This document shows, piece by piece, positions 1 to 9,985 of a stretch of 64,000 nucleotides of DNA. The DNA comes from an uncultured Faecalibacterium sp. Its GTDB lineage: Bacteria; Bacillota; Clostridia; Oscillospirales; Ruminococcaceae. Both the position numbers and the translations under genes were made by a program. The notes under the pieces were generated by a model, which saw only the letters and a list, made by a program, of their open reading frames with translations, did not search any database and was not told where the DNA came from. The DNA is taken from the NCBI GenBank assembly GCA_937907025.1, contig CALESJ010000006.1:124001-188000 (forward strand), in the 5' to 3' direction. Every line of letters begins with the position of its first letter. The stretch's first letter is position 1.

Positions 1-2462
1 AGCGTTTCGATTTCTTCCGCCGTCATGGTGCGGAAGGCATCTCCCTGCCGGCGCAGGGCCTGTTCCAGGACCCAGTGGGTCAGGGTGCCGCTGATATTGG
101 GCGCCAGTTCGGCTTTCTGCCGGGGTCTGGCCCGCAGCACATACTGCATGAAGTAGCCAAATGGGCAAAGCGCATACTTTTCAAACCGGGTGGGACTGAT
201 GTGCAGGCGATTGCCCAGCAGTTTTTCCAGCGATACGATGTCGGTGACCATCGCGGGTTCCCGGTGGGCCGCCCGCTGTACCGCGGCAAATCCGGGTGCA
301 GCGGCAGGGGTGTTTTCCACCGCCCGCAGCGCTTCCAGCACCGCCTCCCGCTCGGGCGTGTTCTGCTGCCAGACGCTGCCCAGCAGGTCCAGGGCCGCCG
401 CCGGGGTCGCCCCCAGATCGGCGGGTGCCGGTTCTGTATAAGGCACTTCCAGCAGTTCCAGAGCCGGGGCCAGGGCCGCCGTGACCGGCAGTCCTGCCGC
501 ACCACCGGGCCAGGAGAGCCACAGCCAGCGGGCCGGGGCGGTCAACGCCTTATAAAAGCAGACCTGTTCCCGGATAACACGGTTTTCAAAGCAGTCGGGC
601 AGGTCGGCGCCCTGGGCGATCATGGTATCCCGGTCGGCGTGGGTCAGCAGGCCCTGGTCGCCGGGGGTCTGGGGGAACTCCCCTTCTGCCAGGCCCAGCA
701 CAAAGCAGGCATCGGTTTCCGGCAGGCGCATACGGCCCGCCGTGGTAAAGATCACGCTGTCAAGGCTCTGGGGGATATGGCCCATATCGGTGGTGCGCAG
801 CAACAGGGTGAACAGGTCGGCGTACTCCGCAGGAGTCAGCGTCTGGTCCTCACCCAGCAGGCGGACCAGGTCGTTGAGCAGTCCGGTGACCACATTCCAC
901 TCCCGCAGGGCTTCATCCGCCGCCGGCAGCATGCCCTTGGCACGCAGTTCCTCCGCCAGCTGCTGCAGAGATTGCTCGGCCCCCAGTGCCTGCAAAAACA
1001 GGTAAAGCTGCCGGGTCATTTCCCCCACGGCCGCGCCCCGGGCCTTATCCAGGAAGGTTTGGGCCCGGTCTGCCAGGAACTTGCGGGCAGCTTCGGCATC
1101 GGCCAGGTCGGTGTGGTCCTGTTCCGACCAGGTATCCACATACCCGGAAGGATTGCGGGTGAAAGGCGCGCGCCAGTCTTCGGCGCGTAGAGGCCAGGTG
1201 TAGGCATAGTTTTCCAGCGCACAGGCCTGTTCTTCCTCCAGATGCACCAAGCCTGTTTTGAGCAGACGCAGCAGCGCCGTGCCGCCGATGCCGCCGCGCA
1301 GCAGTTCCAGCGCGGCCAGCACCGCCCAGGCCGGCGCGGTATTTTCGGGGGTAGTGGCTTCATCGCAGAAAAGTGGGATGTTCTGCAGGCGGAATTCATA
1401 CCGCACTGCCGGCAGGTAGGTCCCGGAATCCCGGCAGATGACCGCCATCCGGCCATACGGCACCCCCTTACGGGCCAGCGCCTTGATGGCGGCGGCCGCA
1501 GCCTTGGCCTCGGCCTGGCGGCTGTCGGCCTTGCAGCAGCAGATGGGCGGCTGCTCTCCCGACTGGGACTGTACCGTGACTTCGGGGGTATAGCCGGGGT
1601 CAGCCAGCAACAGGGACAGATCGGCCAGAGCCGGAGTCCAGCTGTGGCGGTAATCTTCGGTCAGGGTTTCGGTATGTACCGGCACCCCTGCCTGCCCCGC
1701 CATACGGCGCAGGGTTGCTGCCACCTGACGGGCGCCGCTGAACAACCCCACTCCGCCGTCCGTTTCCTGCAGGTGGTCGCAGCACAGACTGACGGTCAGG
1801 TCCGCCGCAGACAGCACCGCTGCCAGCAAGGCCCGCTTGGGCGCGTTGAAGGTATCAAACTCATCAATGTACACGGCCCGGCCGGCGAAGAACTCCCGGC
1901 CGCCGTCGGCCTCCTGCAGACGGCGGGCCGCCTGTTCCTGCCGGTCGCCGGGGTCCATGGCGGTACCGGCCAGCAGACTTTCGTATGTTCCGTAAATCAG
2001 GGCCAGTTCTGCCAGCTTGTCCGTATCGGCGCCGGGAGCACGGGCGTATTCGGCCAGCCGGGTGGGGCTGACACCGGCACTTTTCAGCTCGTCGATGGTC
2101 TGGGCGGCCTTTTCGCAGAAAGCCGCACTGCGCCGCTGGCGGCTGTAATACACCACCTTGTCCAGCAGGGAATCCAGCGCCCGGCGCACCAGCACCGCCC
2201 GGCCAGCTTCGGTCAGGGTGGGCACCGCCGCCCCGCCATACCGGCGCAGCAGCGCTTCAGCCAGGGAGGTAAAGGAGTAGCTTTCCACATAGCCGGACAG
2301 GGTATCCCCCAGCGTGCGGTACAGTGCCCCTTCGGTGGAGGAGGTGAACTGTTCCGGCACGATGAGGATGCTGCGCTGTCCCGCCTCGGCGCGGGCTTTG
2401 AGTTCAGCCCGCAGGCGGGTGGATTTACCGCTGCCCGAAGGGCCTAAAAGTAAGGTAAGCAT
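1..2462 (-). CDS. addB: AddB, helicase-nuclease subunit (3' end cut by window edge)
   Basis: The reading frame is open from the ATG at 2462 to the left edge, about 820 codons; the C-terminal part lies outside the window. It begins with a Walker A loop, GPSGSGKS, at residues 7-14, followed by VPEQFTS-type sequence characteristic of the AddB/RexB family. AddB is the partner of AddA in the Gram-positive counterpart of RecBCD, which resects double-strand breaks for recombination. The iron-sulfur cysteines near the C-terminus cannot be checked here. The gene is the last visible member of a minus-strand run and starts 31 bases after spoIIR. addA would be expected next, beyond the left edge. Confidence 0.9.
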   Translation of the reverse strand, partial: MLTLLLGPSGSGKSTRLRAELKARAEAGQRSILIVPEQFTSSTEGALYRTLGDTLSGYVESYSFTSLAEALLRRYGGAAVPTLTEAGRAVLVRRALDSLLDKVVYYSRQRRSAAFCEKAAQTIDELKSAGVSPTRLAEYARAPGADTDKLAELALIYGTYESLLAGTAMDPGDRQEQAARRLQEADGGREFFAGRAVYIDEFDTFNAPKRALLAAVLSAADLTVSLCCDHLQETDGGVGLFSGARQVAATLRRMAGQAGVPVHTETLTEDYRHSWTPALADLSLLLADPGYTPEVTVQSQSGEQPPICCCKADSRQAEAKAAAAAIKALARKGVPYGRMAVICRDSGTYLPAVRYEFRLQNIPLFCDEATTPENTAPAWAVLAALELLRGGIGGTALLRLLKTGLVHLEEEQACALENYAYTWPLRAEDWRAPFTRNPSGYVDTWSEQDHTDLADAEAARKFLADRAQTFLDKARGAAVGEMTRQLYLFLQALGAEQSLQQLAEELRAKGMLPAADEALREWNVVTGLLNDLVRLLGEDQTLTPAEYADLFTLLLRTTDMGHIPQSLDSVIFTTAGRMRLPETDACFVLGLAEGEFPQTPGDQGLLTHADRDTMIAQGADLPDCFENRVIREQVCFYKALTAPARWLWLSWPGGAAGLPVTAALAPALELLEVPYTEPAPADLGATPAAALDLLGSVWQQNTPEREAVLEALRAVENTPAAAPGFAAVQRAAHREPAMVTDIVSLEKLLGNRLHISPTRFEKYALCPFGYFMQYVLRARPRQKAELAPNISGTLTHWVLEQALRRQGDAFRTMTAEEIET

Positions 2463-2493
2463 GATAATCCGCCTTTCAGACAGGGGGAATTTT

Positions 2494-3114
2494 TCACGAT
2501 TCGGAAGAGAGATTGTCGGTCAGTGCGCGGGCCGCATCCAGAAGAGCGAACCGCACCTCGTATTGCCCGAACACCAGAGCGTTTTCCTCGGCTTTGGCAT
2601 ACCGCGCTTCGCTGCTGCCCACACACAGAGCCGGATACAGCACGCAGAACCAGTTGTGTCCTTCGGCACTACCCAGCTCGATGCGCAGGGCCGTGTACTC
2701 TCCGGCAGGCAGATGAAACTTGCCGTAGTCCTTGGCCTCGAACTCTCTCTGTTCCAGCCGTACCGCTACCGTCTGCCGTCCCTGCACCGTCTGCTCGGCA
2801 ATGGCTTTCAGCCGGGGCAGAGCAGCCTGTACCGCCGCCACCGCCTGCGCCTTGGTCTGGGCATGGGCGGTTAAATCGGCCACGGTGTCCAGTACCGCGT
2901 CCCGGACCTGCAGTTTGAGCAGCTGGTCTTCCAGGGTATCGCTGTTGGCCAGAATATGCAGGCGCAAGGTATCGCCGCAGATTTCCCGACAGACAGCCTG
3001 GTACCGGGCCGCGGCCGCGGTGAAAGCAACCGTCAGCAAAAACGCCAGGGCAAAACCGATTTCCAGAACCCGACGCATCGGTACGCGGCAGGAAATGCAG
3101 GCAAAATGTTTCAT
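2494..3114 (-). CDS. spoIIR: Stage II sporulation protein R
   Basis: 206 residues. One hydrophobic N-terminal segment (about residues 15-37) precedes the family signature LRLHILANSD and a KLQVRDAVL block. In Bacillus, SpoIIR is made in the forespore under sigma F and is secreted into the intermembrane space, where it triggers SpoIIGA to process pro-sigma E. That family role fits the exported single-segment architecture seen here. The ATG at 3114 follows a hairpin (3121-3159) that separates it from ispE, which would suit its own forespore promoter, although no sigma-F box was identified with confidence. It lies between ispE and addB. Confidence 0.93.
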   Translation of the reverse strand: MKHFACISCRVPMRRVLEIGFALAFLLTVAFTAAAARYQAVCREICGDTLRLHILANSDTLEDQLLKLQVRDAVLDTVADLTAHAQTKAQAVAAVQAALPRLKAIAEQTVQGRQTVAVRLEQREFEAKDYGKFHLPAGEYTALRIELGSAEGHNWFCVLYPALCVGSSEARYAKAEENALVFGQYEVRFALLDAARALTDNLSSES

Positions 3115-3192
3115 GAACAGAACACCCCTTTCGCCGTCAGTATGGGCGAAAGGGGCGTTTTGGATGCAGCCCCGTACGGGGTTTCACACAAT

Positions 3193-4101
3193 TCACACGT
3201 TGGCAGGTTTGCCGGGACGGCGGCGGGGTTCCGGCCGCACATAAGCACCACTGCGGGTGGGCCGGGCCACATAGACCTGGCTGTACTGCCAGTGCAGGGC
3301 ATCGGCGGCGGCACGGGCCTGTTCTTCCTGTTCAAACACGCCGAAAACCGCCGCCCCCGAACCGGTCATCAGGCTGGTCAGGGCGCCGTTTTCGTTGAGA
3401 AGGGAGCAGATAGCCGGCGTTTCGGTAGCACCGGAGCAATGTTCCAGAGCATTGCCCGCCGCGGCGCAGACGCCTTGCAGGTCATTGGCCCGCACGGCCG
3501 CTTCCTGTTTTTCGCAATCCGGATGGACCGGGCTGCCCATCTGGTCATACCGCTGGAAGGCTTCCGGTGTGGAGATGCCCACGCTGGGCATAACCACCAC
3601 GAACCAGCAATCCGGGCAGGGCGGCAGGGGTTTGAGCAGGTCGCCCACCCCCCGCACCCGGCAGGTACCGCCCATAAGGGCAAAGGGCACATCCGCCCCG
3701 ATACCGGCACCGATGGCACACAGTTCACTCATGGAAAGGCGGGCACCGTACAGTTCATTCAGGCCCACCAGCACACCGGCGGCATCGGCGCTGCCGCCCG
3801 CCATACCGGCGCGCACCGGCACCTGCTTGTGGATGGTGATATCCACCCCGGCCAGCAGACCGGTATATTCAAAGAAAGCCAATGCGGCCTTTACAGCCGT
3901 GTTCTTGTTATTCACCGGCACGAAACTGCCCGGCATGCGCAGATTGAGGTACGGGCTGCGGCGCAGTTCCAGCCGCTCGTACAGATCAATGGTCTGCATG
4001 ACCATGTCCAGGTCATGGTAGCCATTGGGCAAGGTGCCGACGACATCCAGGGACAGGTTCAGTTTGGCGGGGGCCAGCACGGTGACAGAGTGATGTTTCA
4101 T
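3193..4101 (-). CDS. ispE: 4-diphosphocytidyl-2-C-methyl-D-erythritol kinase IspE
   Basis: 302 residues from the ATG at 4101, which has a GGAGGA ribosome site; an in-frame upstream ATG (4134) lies inside the preceding gene and lacks one. It is a GHMP kinase: substrate-binding start APAKLNLSLDV, then the ATP loop AGMAGGSADAAG around residue 95. It phosphorylates CDP-methylerythritol in the MEP pathway of isoprenoid synthesis in the cytoplasm. The start codon overlaps the stop of the upstream CPBP protease gene by four bases (ATGA), so translation is probably coupled. spoIIR follows after a hairpin. Confidence 0.95.
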   Translation of the reverse strand: MKHHSVTVLAPAKLNLSLDVVGTLPNGYHDLDMVMQTIDLYERLELRRSPYLNLRMPGSFVPVNNKNTAVKAALAFFEYTGLLAGVDITIHKQVPVRAGMAGGSADAAGVLVGLNELYGARLSMSELCAIGAGIGADVPFALMGGTCRVRGVGDLLKPLPPCPDCWFVVVMPSVGISTPEAFQRYDQMGSPVHPDCEKQEAAVRANDLQGVCAAAGNALEHCSGATETPAICSLLNENGALTSLMTGSGAAVFGVFEQEEQARAAADALHWQYSQVYVARPTRSGAYVRPEPRRRPGKPANV

Positions 4102-4998
4102 GGTTTTTCCTCCGAGAATTCGTTTTCCGTCCATGTTTTTCCGCTGTTTGCCAGCGAGGTGGCAGAAACAAGCGCTGCAACCAACAGGCCCGCGCCGCCC
4201 ACCAGGCCGATCAGGTCCGGTCCCACAAAAGGGTTGGACGGACCGGACATAAAGAGGTCAGAAGGTGCACAGAGGTCCAGTGCGTTGAGCGCCGCATGCA
4301 GCAGCGCCGCTGGCCAGATCGATCTCACCCGGAAAAAGATCAGTCCCTGGATGCACCCCACCGCCATGCAAAAAACGATCATGGCCAACATCCCGGCCAG
4401 CGGGTGCCCCGGGCCGTAGTTGTATCCCATAACAATGAACGGGGCGTGCCATATGCCCCAGAGCGCCCCCGGTCAGCAGAACAGCCCCCAGCGGCGAAAG
4501 CCATCTGCTGAGTTTGGGCAGCAAATACCCGCGCCAGGCGAACTCTTCCCCCAGACAAGGCAGCAGCCCGAACCAAGGGTTCACAAGCACAGCCAGAGGC
4601 AGCATGACCGCCAGCTGCGCGGCATATTGCGGCAAGGTCTGCACGCCCAGCTGCACCGCATACGCCGCTTCCAGCGGGTCAAACTGCGCCGGAAACAAGA
4701 CAAAGAACAGCACCGCTCCTGCGTAAGCAAGCAGCGGCGTAGCAAACCACGCAAAGACATACCAACGCAAATGGCCCCGCAGGCGCGGAGCAAGGAACAT
4801 ATTCTTCCAGCCTTCACCGGTAATCAGACGGGTCAGCAGAACGCTGACTGACGGAGTAAACATGCACAGGACCAAGATCATGTTGTCCCGATTTCGCGCA
4901 TACCAGACCGCACACAGAGCCACAAACGCTGCGGCAAAGAAGCCAAAGATCAGCAGTCGGCAGAGGTCCGGAGCGAGCCGCACCTTTTTCCCTTCCAT
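4098..4998 (-). pseudogene. CPBP-family intramembrane metalloprotease, frameshifted
   Basis: A membrane protein of the CPBP (CAAX protease/bacteriocin-processing) family, read in two frames. The first frame, from the ATG at 4998, has several hydrophobic segments and the first catalytic motif EEFAWRGYL. The second frame resumes at LWGIWHAPFIVMGYNYG (second motif) and ends with LLHAALN (third motif). The break falls at a run of five C on the plus strand (4466-4470); removing one base gives a continuous protein of about 299 residues with all motifs intact. The total length, 901 bases, is one more than a multiple of three. This may be a recent mutation, a phase-variable homopolymer or a sequencing error. 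Its stop overlaps the ispE start. Confidence 0.8.
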
Positions 4999-5021
4999 TC
5001 AGCATCCTTCTTCCCATGCCG

Positions 5022-6199
<1,178 letters not shown>

Positions 6200-6200
<1 letters not shown>

Positions 6201-6679
6201 CACAGCACCGTACACTCCCTGTCGTCAGCTTCTTCGTTCTGGTACAGCCGTCCGCCGCGCTTATAGGTGCGCAGCACAAAGCTGGTCGCCGTGGACAGCA
6301 CATCGTCCAGCGGAGAAAGACGCTTGGCGACAAAGAGAGCAATTTCCTGGAAGCTGCGGCCCTTGACTGTGACCTGCAGATCGTAGCCGCCGCTCATCAG
6401 CAGCACGCTGTCCACTTCATCAAAGCTGGCAATGACCGAAGCGATCTCATCAAAGCCGCGGCTCTTGCGCGGAGAAACATGCAGCTCGATGGAGGCTTCC
6501 ACCAGGTTCACCCCGGCACGCTCCCAGTCGATCAGTGCCTCATATCCGCGGATGTAGCCCTTTTCGGCCGCCTCATCCATCATGGCACCGATCTCCACCG
6601 GGGTCTTATCCAGCATGGCGGCGATGTCTTCCACCGACATGCGGGCGTTCTTTTCCAGAATATGCAGCAATTCTTCCAT
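6200..6679 (-). CDS. Lrp/AsnC-family transcriptional regulator
   Basis: 159 residues from the ATG at 6679 with a GGGGAG site. The N-terminal half is a winged helix-turn-helix (residues about 1-60); the C-terminal half is an AsnC/RAM-type ligand domain with the pattern SVLLMSGGYDLQVTVKG typical of the family. These proteins form octamers or dimers that sense amino acids. It is translationally coupled to the aminotransferase that follows, so it probably controls that enzyme and itself. An extended -10 promoter lies at 6801-6809, giving a leader of about 115 nucleotides. Confidence 0.85.
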
Positions 6680-6800
6680 AGTGCAGCTCCCCTTTTGCAA
6701 GAATCTTATGCGGCCATCTTTGGGCGGATACCATCCGCCCGCGGCCTTAAGATGTTTGCTGCCCGTCCCGTTGCACCGGGCACGGCAGCCTTTTCCGATT

Positions 6801-6809
6801 ATTATACCA
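6801..6809 (-). promoter_or_regulatory. Extended -10 promoter for the Lrp/aminotransferase operon
   Basis: Read on the minus strand the site is TGGTATAAT, an extended -10. The -35 region 17 bases upstream is poor (TTCCGC), as is common for extended -10 promoters. It lies between the stop of the DUF4130 gene and the Lrp-like gene. Confidence 0.55.
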
Positions 6810-6850
6810 TATTCTCACAAAAGGCGGAAGACCCTTTCAGGGCGGGGGCG

Positions 6851-7621
6851 CTATGCGTCGGGCAGCGGATCGGGCTGCATTTCGCACATATCCTGCCAGT
6901 ACCGCTTGGGGGCATGGGTGCGCTGACAGGTGGGATTACGCCGTTCCTCAATGGTCAAGGCGTGGAAAAACCGTTTCCACAATGTCTGCCAGTCCTCCTC
7001 GGACTGGTCGGGGGCCGGGGTGTACCGCTTCATCTGCATATAGCACACCCTGCCGCTCCGGCGCAGCAGAGCCATCCCGTGGGTGGCGTCAAAAATCAGG
7101 AAGTTTTCATCCGGCAGGCGGCTGCAGAAATGCCCCCGCAGCAGCGGCAGAATGTTGTGGCGCGGATGAATGATGGCACCCAACATATCCTCCCGCTGCT
7201 CAAAGCGAAGGAACTCGATATACTTGCAGCTTTCGTTATTGACGGCCCGCTCCAGCTCAAAAGCCGCAGACACATCGGCATCCCCCAGCATCTGCACTGC
7301 GGAAGGTCCCCGCTCAAAACACAGCCGCACGAACCGCAGCAGGGTCAGTTCCTTGCCCGGTTCATCCGCCAGGAAGCCGGTGGTCACCCGTTCCCGCACT
7401 GCCGTTCCCAGGCGGTTCAGTCCCGCTGCCACCCGGCGTGCCAGGTCGGGGCGGGTTTCAATCTCCCGCTGAAAAAACAGGGAGGTTTGTCCTTCCTCCG
7501 GCGGCAGAATGGCGGAGGGAATTTCCTTTTTGGAAAAACTCTCGAACACACAGCACAGAAACCCCTGGAAACTGCCGTCGTAGCAGTAGGACACATCACT
7601 CACAACCGCCTGGTAAGACAT
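6851..7621 (-). CDS. DUF4130 / SAM_7_link DNA metabolism protein
   Basis: 256 residues with a good GGAGG site before the ATG at 7621. The start YCYDGSFQGFLCCVFESF and the end RNPTCQRTHAPKRYW match the family described as probable DNA metabolism protein linked to a radical SAM enzyme (TIGR03915, DUF4130). In many bacteria this family is fused to or encoded beside a uracil-DNA-glycosylase-like domain; no such domain is present here. Its start overlaps the end of the radical SAM gene by 22 bases, so the two are one translational unit. The biochemical role of the pair is not established; DNA repair or base modification is the family prediction. Confidence 0.85.
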   Translation of the reverse strand: MSYQAVVSDVSYCYDGSFQGFLCCVFESFSKKEIPSAILPPEEGQTSLFFQREIETRPDLARRVAAGLNRLGTAVRERVTTGFLADEPGKELTLLRFVRLCFERGPSAVQMLGDADVSAAFELERAVNNESCKYIEFLRFEQREDMLGAIIHPRHNILPLLRGHFCSRLPDENFLIFDATHGMALLRRSGRVCYMQMKRYTPAPDQSEEDWQTLWKRFFHALTIEERRNPTCQRTHAPKRYWQDMCEMQPDPLPDA

Positions 7622-8964
7622 GTCAGTGCCTCCTGTCTGGCAAGTTGAGCCGCCTCACGGGCATCCATACCCGCATCGGCCAGCTGATGTACCACCGGGG
7701 CCGCCCCAGGCAAGGCCGTGGGCAGGAAATCATCCAGCGAAAGTTGCCGCATTCCCACACCAAAGGCATTGGGATCCAGCAGGGCGGCAGCGATTTCGGC
7801 CCGGGTCCCCCGCACCGGCGCCCGGCCGTTGCAGGTGATGAAATACCGGGCCCGCTTGAGGACCACCCCGATGCGCTTGAGCTCCTCCATGCCCAGGTGC
7901 TGCTGGCGCCGGGCAGACAGGATGCGTTGTACGCTCTTGGGGCCGATGCCGGGCACACGCAGCAGCTGGGCCTTGGTGGCAGTGTTCACCTCCACCGGGA
8001 AAAACTCCGGATGCCGCAGCGCCCAGTTGCATTTGGGGTCCAGATAGGGATCAAAGTTCGGTTCATCCTCGTTGAGGATCTCATCTGCCGAAAACTGGTA
8101 GTACCGCAGCAACCAGTCCGCCTGGTACAGCCGGTGTTCCCGCAGCAGGGGCGGTTTCGTGGTGGTGGCGGGCAGGCGCGGGTCGGGTACCACCGGCAGA
8201 TAGGCCGAGAAAAACACCCGCTTCAGCGCATATTTTTTGTAAAGACCTTCGGTCAGATGCAGGATATGCAGGTCACTTTCCGGGGTGGCACCAATGATCA
8301 TCTGGGTGCTCTGCCCGGCCGGGGCAAAGGCCGGCGCATGGCGGTATACCGCCAGTTCTCTGCGGCTCTGGGCCGTGCGCTGGGCAATCTGGCCCATGGG
8401 ACGCAGGATGCCGGCCCGGTGTTTATCCGGCGCCAGGCGGTCCAGGCTGGCCTCGCTGGGCAGTTCGATATTCACCGAAAGGCGGTCAGCCAGCAGCCCC
8501 AGCTGCTCGATCAGGAGCGGGTCGGCACCGGGGATGGCCTTGGCATGGATGTAGCCGTTGAAATGATATTCCTTGCGCAGGATGCGCAGGGCCTTGATCA
8601 TCTTTTCCATGGTGGTGTCGGGGCTGCCCAGCACCGCACTGGAAAGAAACAGGCCTTCAATGTAGTTGCGGCGGTAAAAGCCGATGGTCAGCTCGGCCAG
8701 TTCCCGCGGGGTGAAGGTAGCCCGGGGGATATCGTTGGTACGGCGGTTGACGCAGTAGCTGCAGTCATAGCTGCAGGCATTGGAATACAGCACCTTCAGC
8801 AGAGAAACGCACCGCCCGTCCGGCGTGAAGGCATGGCAGATACCCGCCGCCCGGCAGCTGCCCAGAGAACCGTGCTTTCCGGCCCGGTCTACCCCGCTGG
8901 AGGTACAGGCCACATCATACTTGGCACTGTCGGCCAGAATTTCCAGCTTTTGCGCAAGATCCAC
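7600..8964 (-). CDS. Putative DNA modification/repair radical SAM protein
   Basis: 454 residues, starting at a GTG (8964) preceded by GGAGGG. The radical SAM cluster motif CSYDCSYC (CxxxCxxC) lies around residues 64-71, and a helix-hairpin-helix, LLRVPGIGPKSVQRIL, near residue 335 suggests DNA binding. This matches the rSAM_link_UDG family (TIGR03916), which always travels with the DUF4130 protein found immediately downstream. It would bind a 4Fe-4S cluster and S-adenosylmethionine; the reaction is unknown. The next gene upstream on the same strand is an S24-type repressor, separated by a terminator. Confidence 0.88.
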   Translation of the reverse strand: MDLAQKLEILADSAKYDVACTSSGVDRAGKHGSLGSCRAAGICHAFTPDGRCVSLLKVLYSNACSYDCSYCVNRRTNDIPRATFTPRELAELTIGFYRRNYIEGLFLSSAVLGSPDTTMEKMIKALRILRKEYHFNGYIHAKAIPGADPLLIEQLGLLADRLSVNIELPSEASLDRLAPDKHRAGILRPMGQIAQRTAQSRRELAVYRHAPAFAPAGQSTQMIIGATPESDLHILHLTEGLYKKYALKRVFFSAYLPVVPDPRLPATTTKPPLLREHRLYQADWLLRYYQFSADEILNEDEPNFDPYLDPKCNWALRHPEFFPVEVNTATKAQLLRVPGIGPKSVQRILSARRQQHLGMEELKRIGVVLKRARYFITCNGRAPVRGTRAEIAAALLDPNAFGVGMRQLSLDDFLPTALPGAAPVVHQLADAGMDAREAAQLARQEALTCLTRRL

Positions 8965-9006
8965 AAGTAAGGCCCTCCCGACCCTGAAAAAAGGTATAAA
9001 AAAGAA

Positions 9007-9044
9007 AGCCCGTCGTCCTGCCGCTTTCGGCGTTCCGGCGGGCT
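9007..9044 (-). terminator. Terminator after the S24 repressor gene
   Basis: Stem AGCCCG(C/T)CG with its complement at 9035-9044, followed on the minus strand by a T-rich stretch (TTTCTTTTTT). It would end the repressor transcript before the radical SAM gene. The 100 bases between 9050 and 9157 hold no recognised element. Confidence 0.6.
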
Positions 9045-9157
9045 ACCGGATTCCTGTTGTGTAAATCCCGGTTAAGGGACTCTGTCAGCAGCACCCCCGC
9101 GGGGAAGTCTGGATTAAAGGACCATTCCGCTGCTATACTGACTCTTGTAAGAACAAA

Positions 9158-9778
9158 TCACCACTTGGCTTTGGTTTCCACCACTTTGCCGGCAATGTAC
9201 AGATGGTCCAGGTCTTCCCCTTTGATGACCAACTCGTCGTACGCCGGATTGAACGGATGCAGCACCACCGAGTTGCCGCGCTGAATGTACTTTTTCAGGG
9301 TGCCTTCCCCATCGGTACCAAAGACAATGACCCCCAGGTCCCCGTTATCCAGGGTGGACTGGCGGCGCACCAGAGCCAGATCCCCGTCGGAAATGCGCGG
9401 CTCCATGCTGTCGCCCTTGACCACCAGATAAAAATAGTTCTGCGGGTCCTTGACACTGGCATATTCTTTGCCATAGTCCTCCTCAAAGGCCAGGGCGCCG
9501 TATCCGGCACGCACCGTGCCCACCACCGGGACCAGGCACTGCTCGTAGCGGGCCACTGCCTCCTGGCTGAGGGTGGCAGCCGCGTTGTGCAGCCCCAGAA
9601 GCGCATCGGCCGTGGTATCGAGAATTTCAGCCAGACGGGCAACGGTCTGGGGGTCCGGGGTGGACCGCCCCGTTTCCCACTTTCCCACTGCCTGCTGGGT
9701 CACGCCCAGCAGACGGGAAACTTCCGCCTGGCTGTACTTCTTGGCCTTGCGGGCCATTTTCAAGCGTTCTGCAAACAT
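9158..9778 (-). CDS. XRE-type repressor with S24 (LexA-like) self-cleavage domain
   Basis: 206 residues from the ATG at 9778, the start best spaced from the GGAG site. Residues 5-60 form an XRE helix-turn-helix (SQAEVSRLLGVTQQAVGKWE). The C-terminal S24 peptidase keeps the Ala91-Gly92 cleavage site in VRAGYG, the catalytic Ser124 in KGDSMEP and Lys162 in GTLKKY, so RecA-stimulated or damage-triggered self-cleavage is plausible. It is not LexA itself, which has a different DNA-binding domain. Three ACAAC-N5-GTTGT sites lie upstream, one inside its own promoter and one inside the promoter of the divergent membrane protein, so it probably represses both. Confidence 0.9.
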   Translation of the reverse strand: MFAERLKMARKAKKYSQAEVSRLLGVTQQAVGKWETGRSTPDPQTVARLAEILDTTADALLGLHNAAATLSQEAVARYEQCLVPVVGTVRAGYGALAFEEDYGKEYASVKDPQNYFYLVVKGDSMEPRISDGDLALVRRQSTLDNGDLGVIVFGTDGEGTLKKYIQRGNSVVLHPFNPAYDELVIKGEDLDHLYIAGKVVETKAKW

Positions 9779-9829
9779 TTGCATGCTCCTTTCCCGACGG
9801 GGGGACGCCGGGGATTCTTTGATGGATTC

Positions 9830-9858
9830 ATTATACAACCTTTGGTAGTTTCTGTAAA
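9830..9858 (-). promoter_or_regulatory. Promoter of the S24 repressor gene
   Basis: On the minus strand: TTTACA (9858-9853), a 17-base spacer, then a perfect TATAAT (9835-9830). The imperfect operator at 9835-9849 sits in the spacer, which implies autoregulation. Confidence 0.8.
9835..9849. promoter_or_regulatory. Operator O3 (imperfect ACAAC-N5-GTTGT)
   Basis: ACAAC, five bases, then GTAGT: one mismatch from the perfect inverted repeat seen twice in the same intergenic region. It lies between the -35 and -10 of the repressor gene. Confidence 0.65.
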
Positions 9859-9901
9859 GAGAAAAACTTGGAAATTTTTCCCTCAAAAGTTGTTTTTTTA
9901 G

Positions 9902-9930
9902 TTGACAACAACCGATAGTTGTATTATTAT
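9902..9930 (+). promoter_or_regulatory. Strong sigma-A promoter for the small membrane protein
   Basis: TTGACA (9902-9907), 17-base spacer, TATTAT (9925-9930). This is nearly consensus. The perfect operator at 9908-9922 fills the spacer, so a bound repressor would exclude RNA polymerase. Confidence 0.85.
9908..9922. promoter_or_regulatory. Operator O1 (ACAAC-N5-GTTGT)
   Basis: Perfect 5+5 inverted repeat with a 5-base centre, lying between the -35 and -10 of the plus-strand promoter. It recurs at 9942-9956 and, with one mismatch, at 9835-9849. Confidence 0.8.
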
Positions 9931-9941
9931 GAAGTCATAAA

Positions 9942-9956
9942 ACAACAGTAGGTTGT
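9942..9956. promoter_or_regulatory. Operator O2 (ACAAC-N5-GTTGT)
   Basis: Second perfect copy, centred 34 bases (just over three helical turns) downstream of O1, at or just after the expected transcription start of the membrane-protein gene. Confidence 0.75.
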
Positions 9957-9985
9957 GAGTGAATCGTTTTGCGGAGGTATGGATC

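Noticed and set aside
9050..9157. Small RNA or riboswitch upstream of the radical SAM gene
   Set aside because: Several short pairings exist, but no known riboswitch core or separate promoter could be made out.
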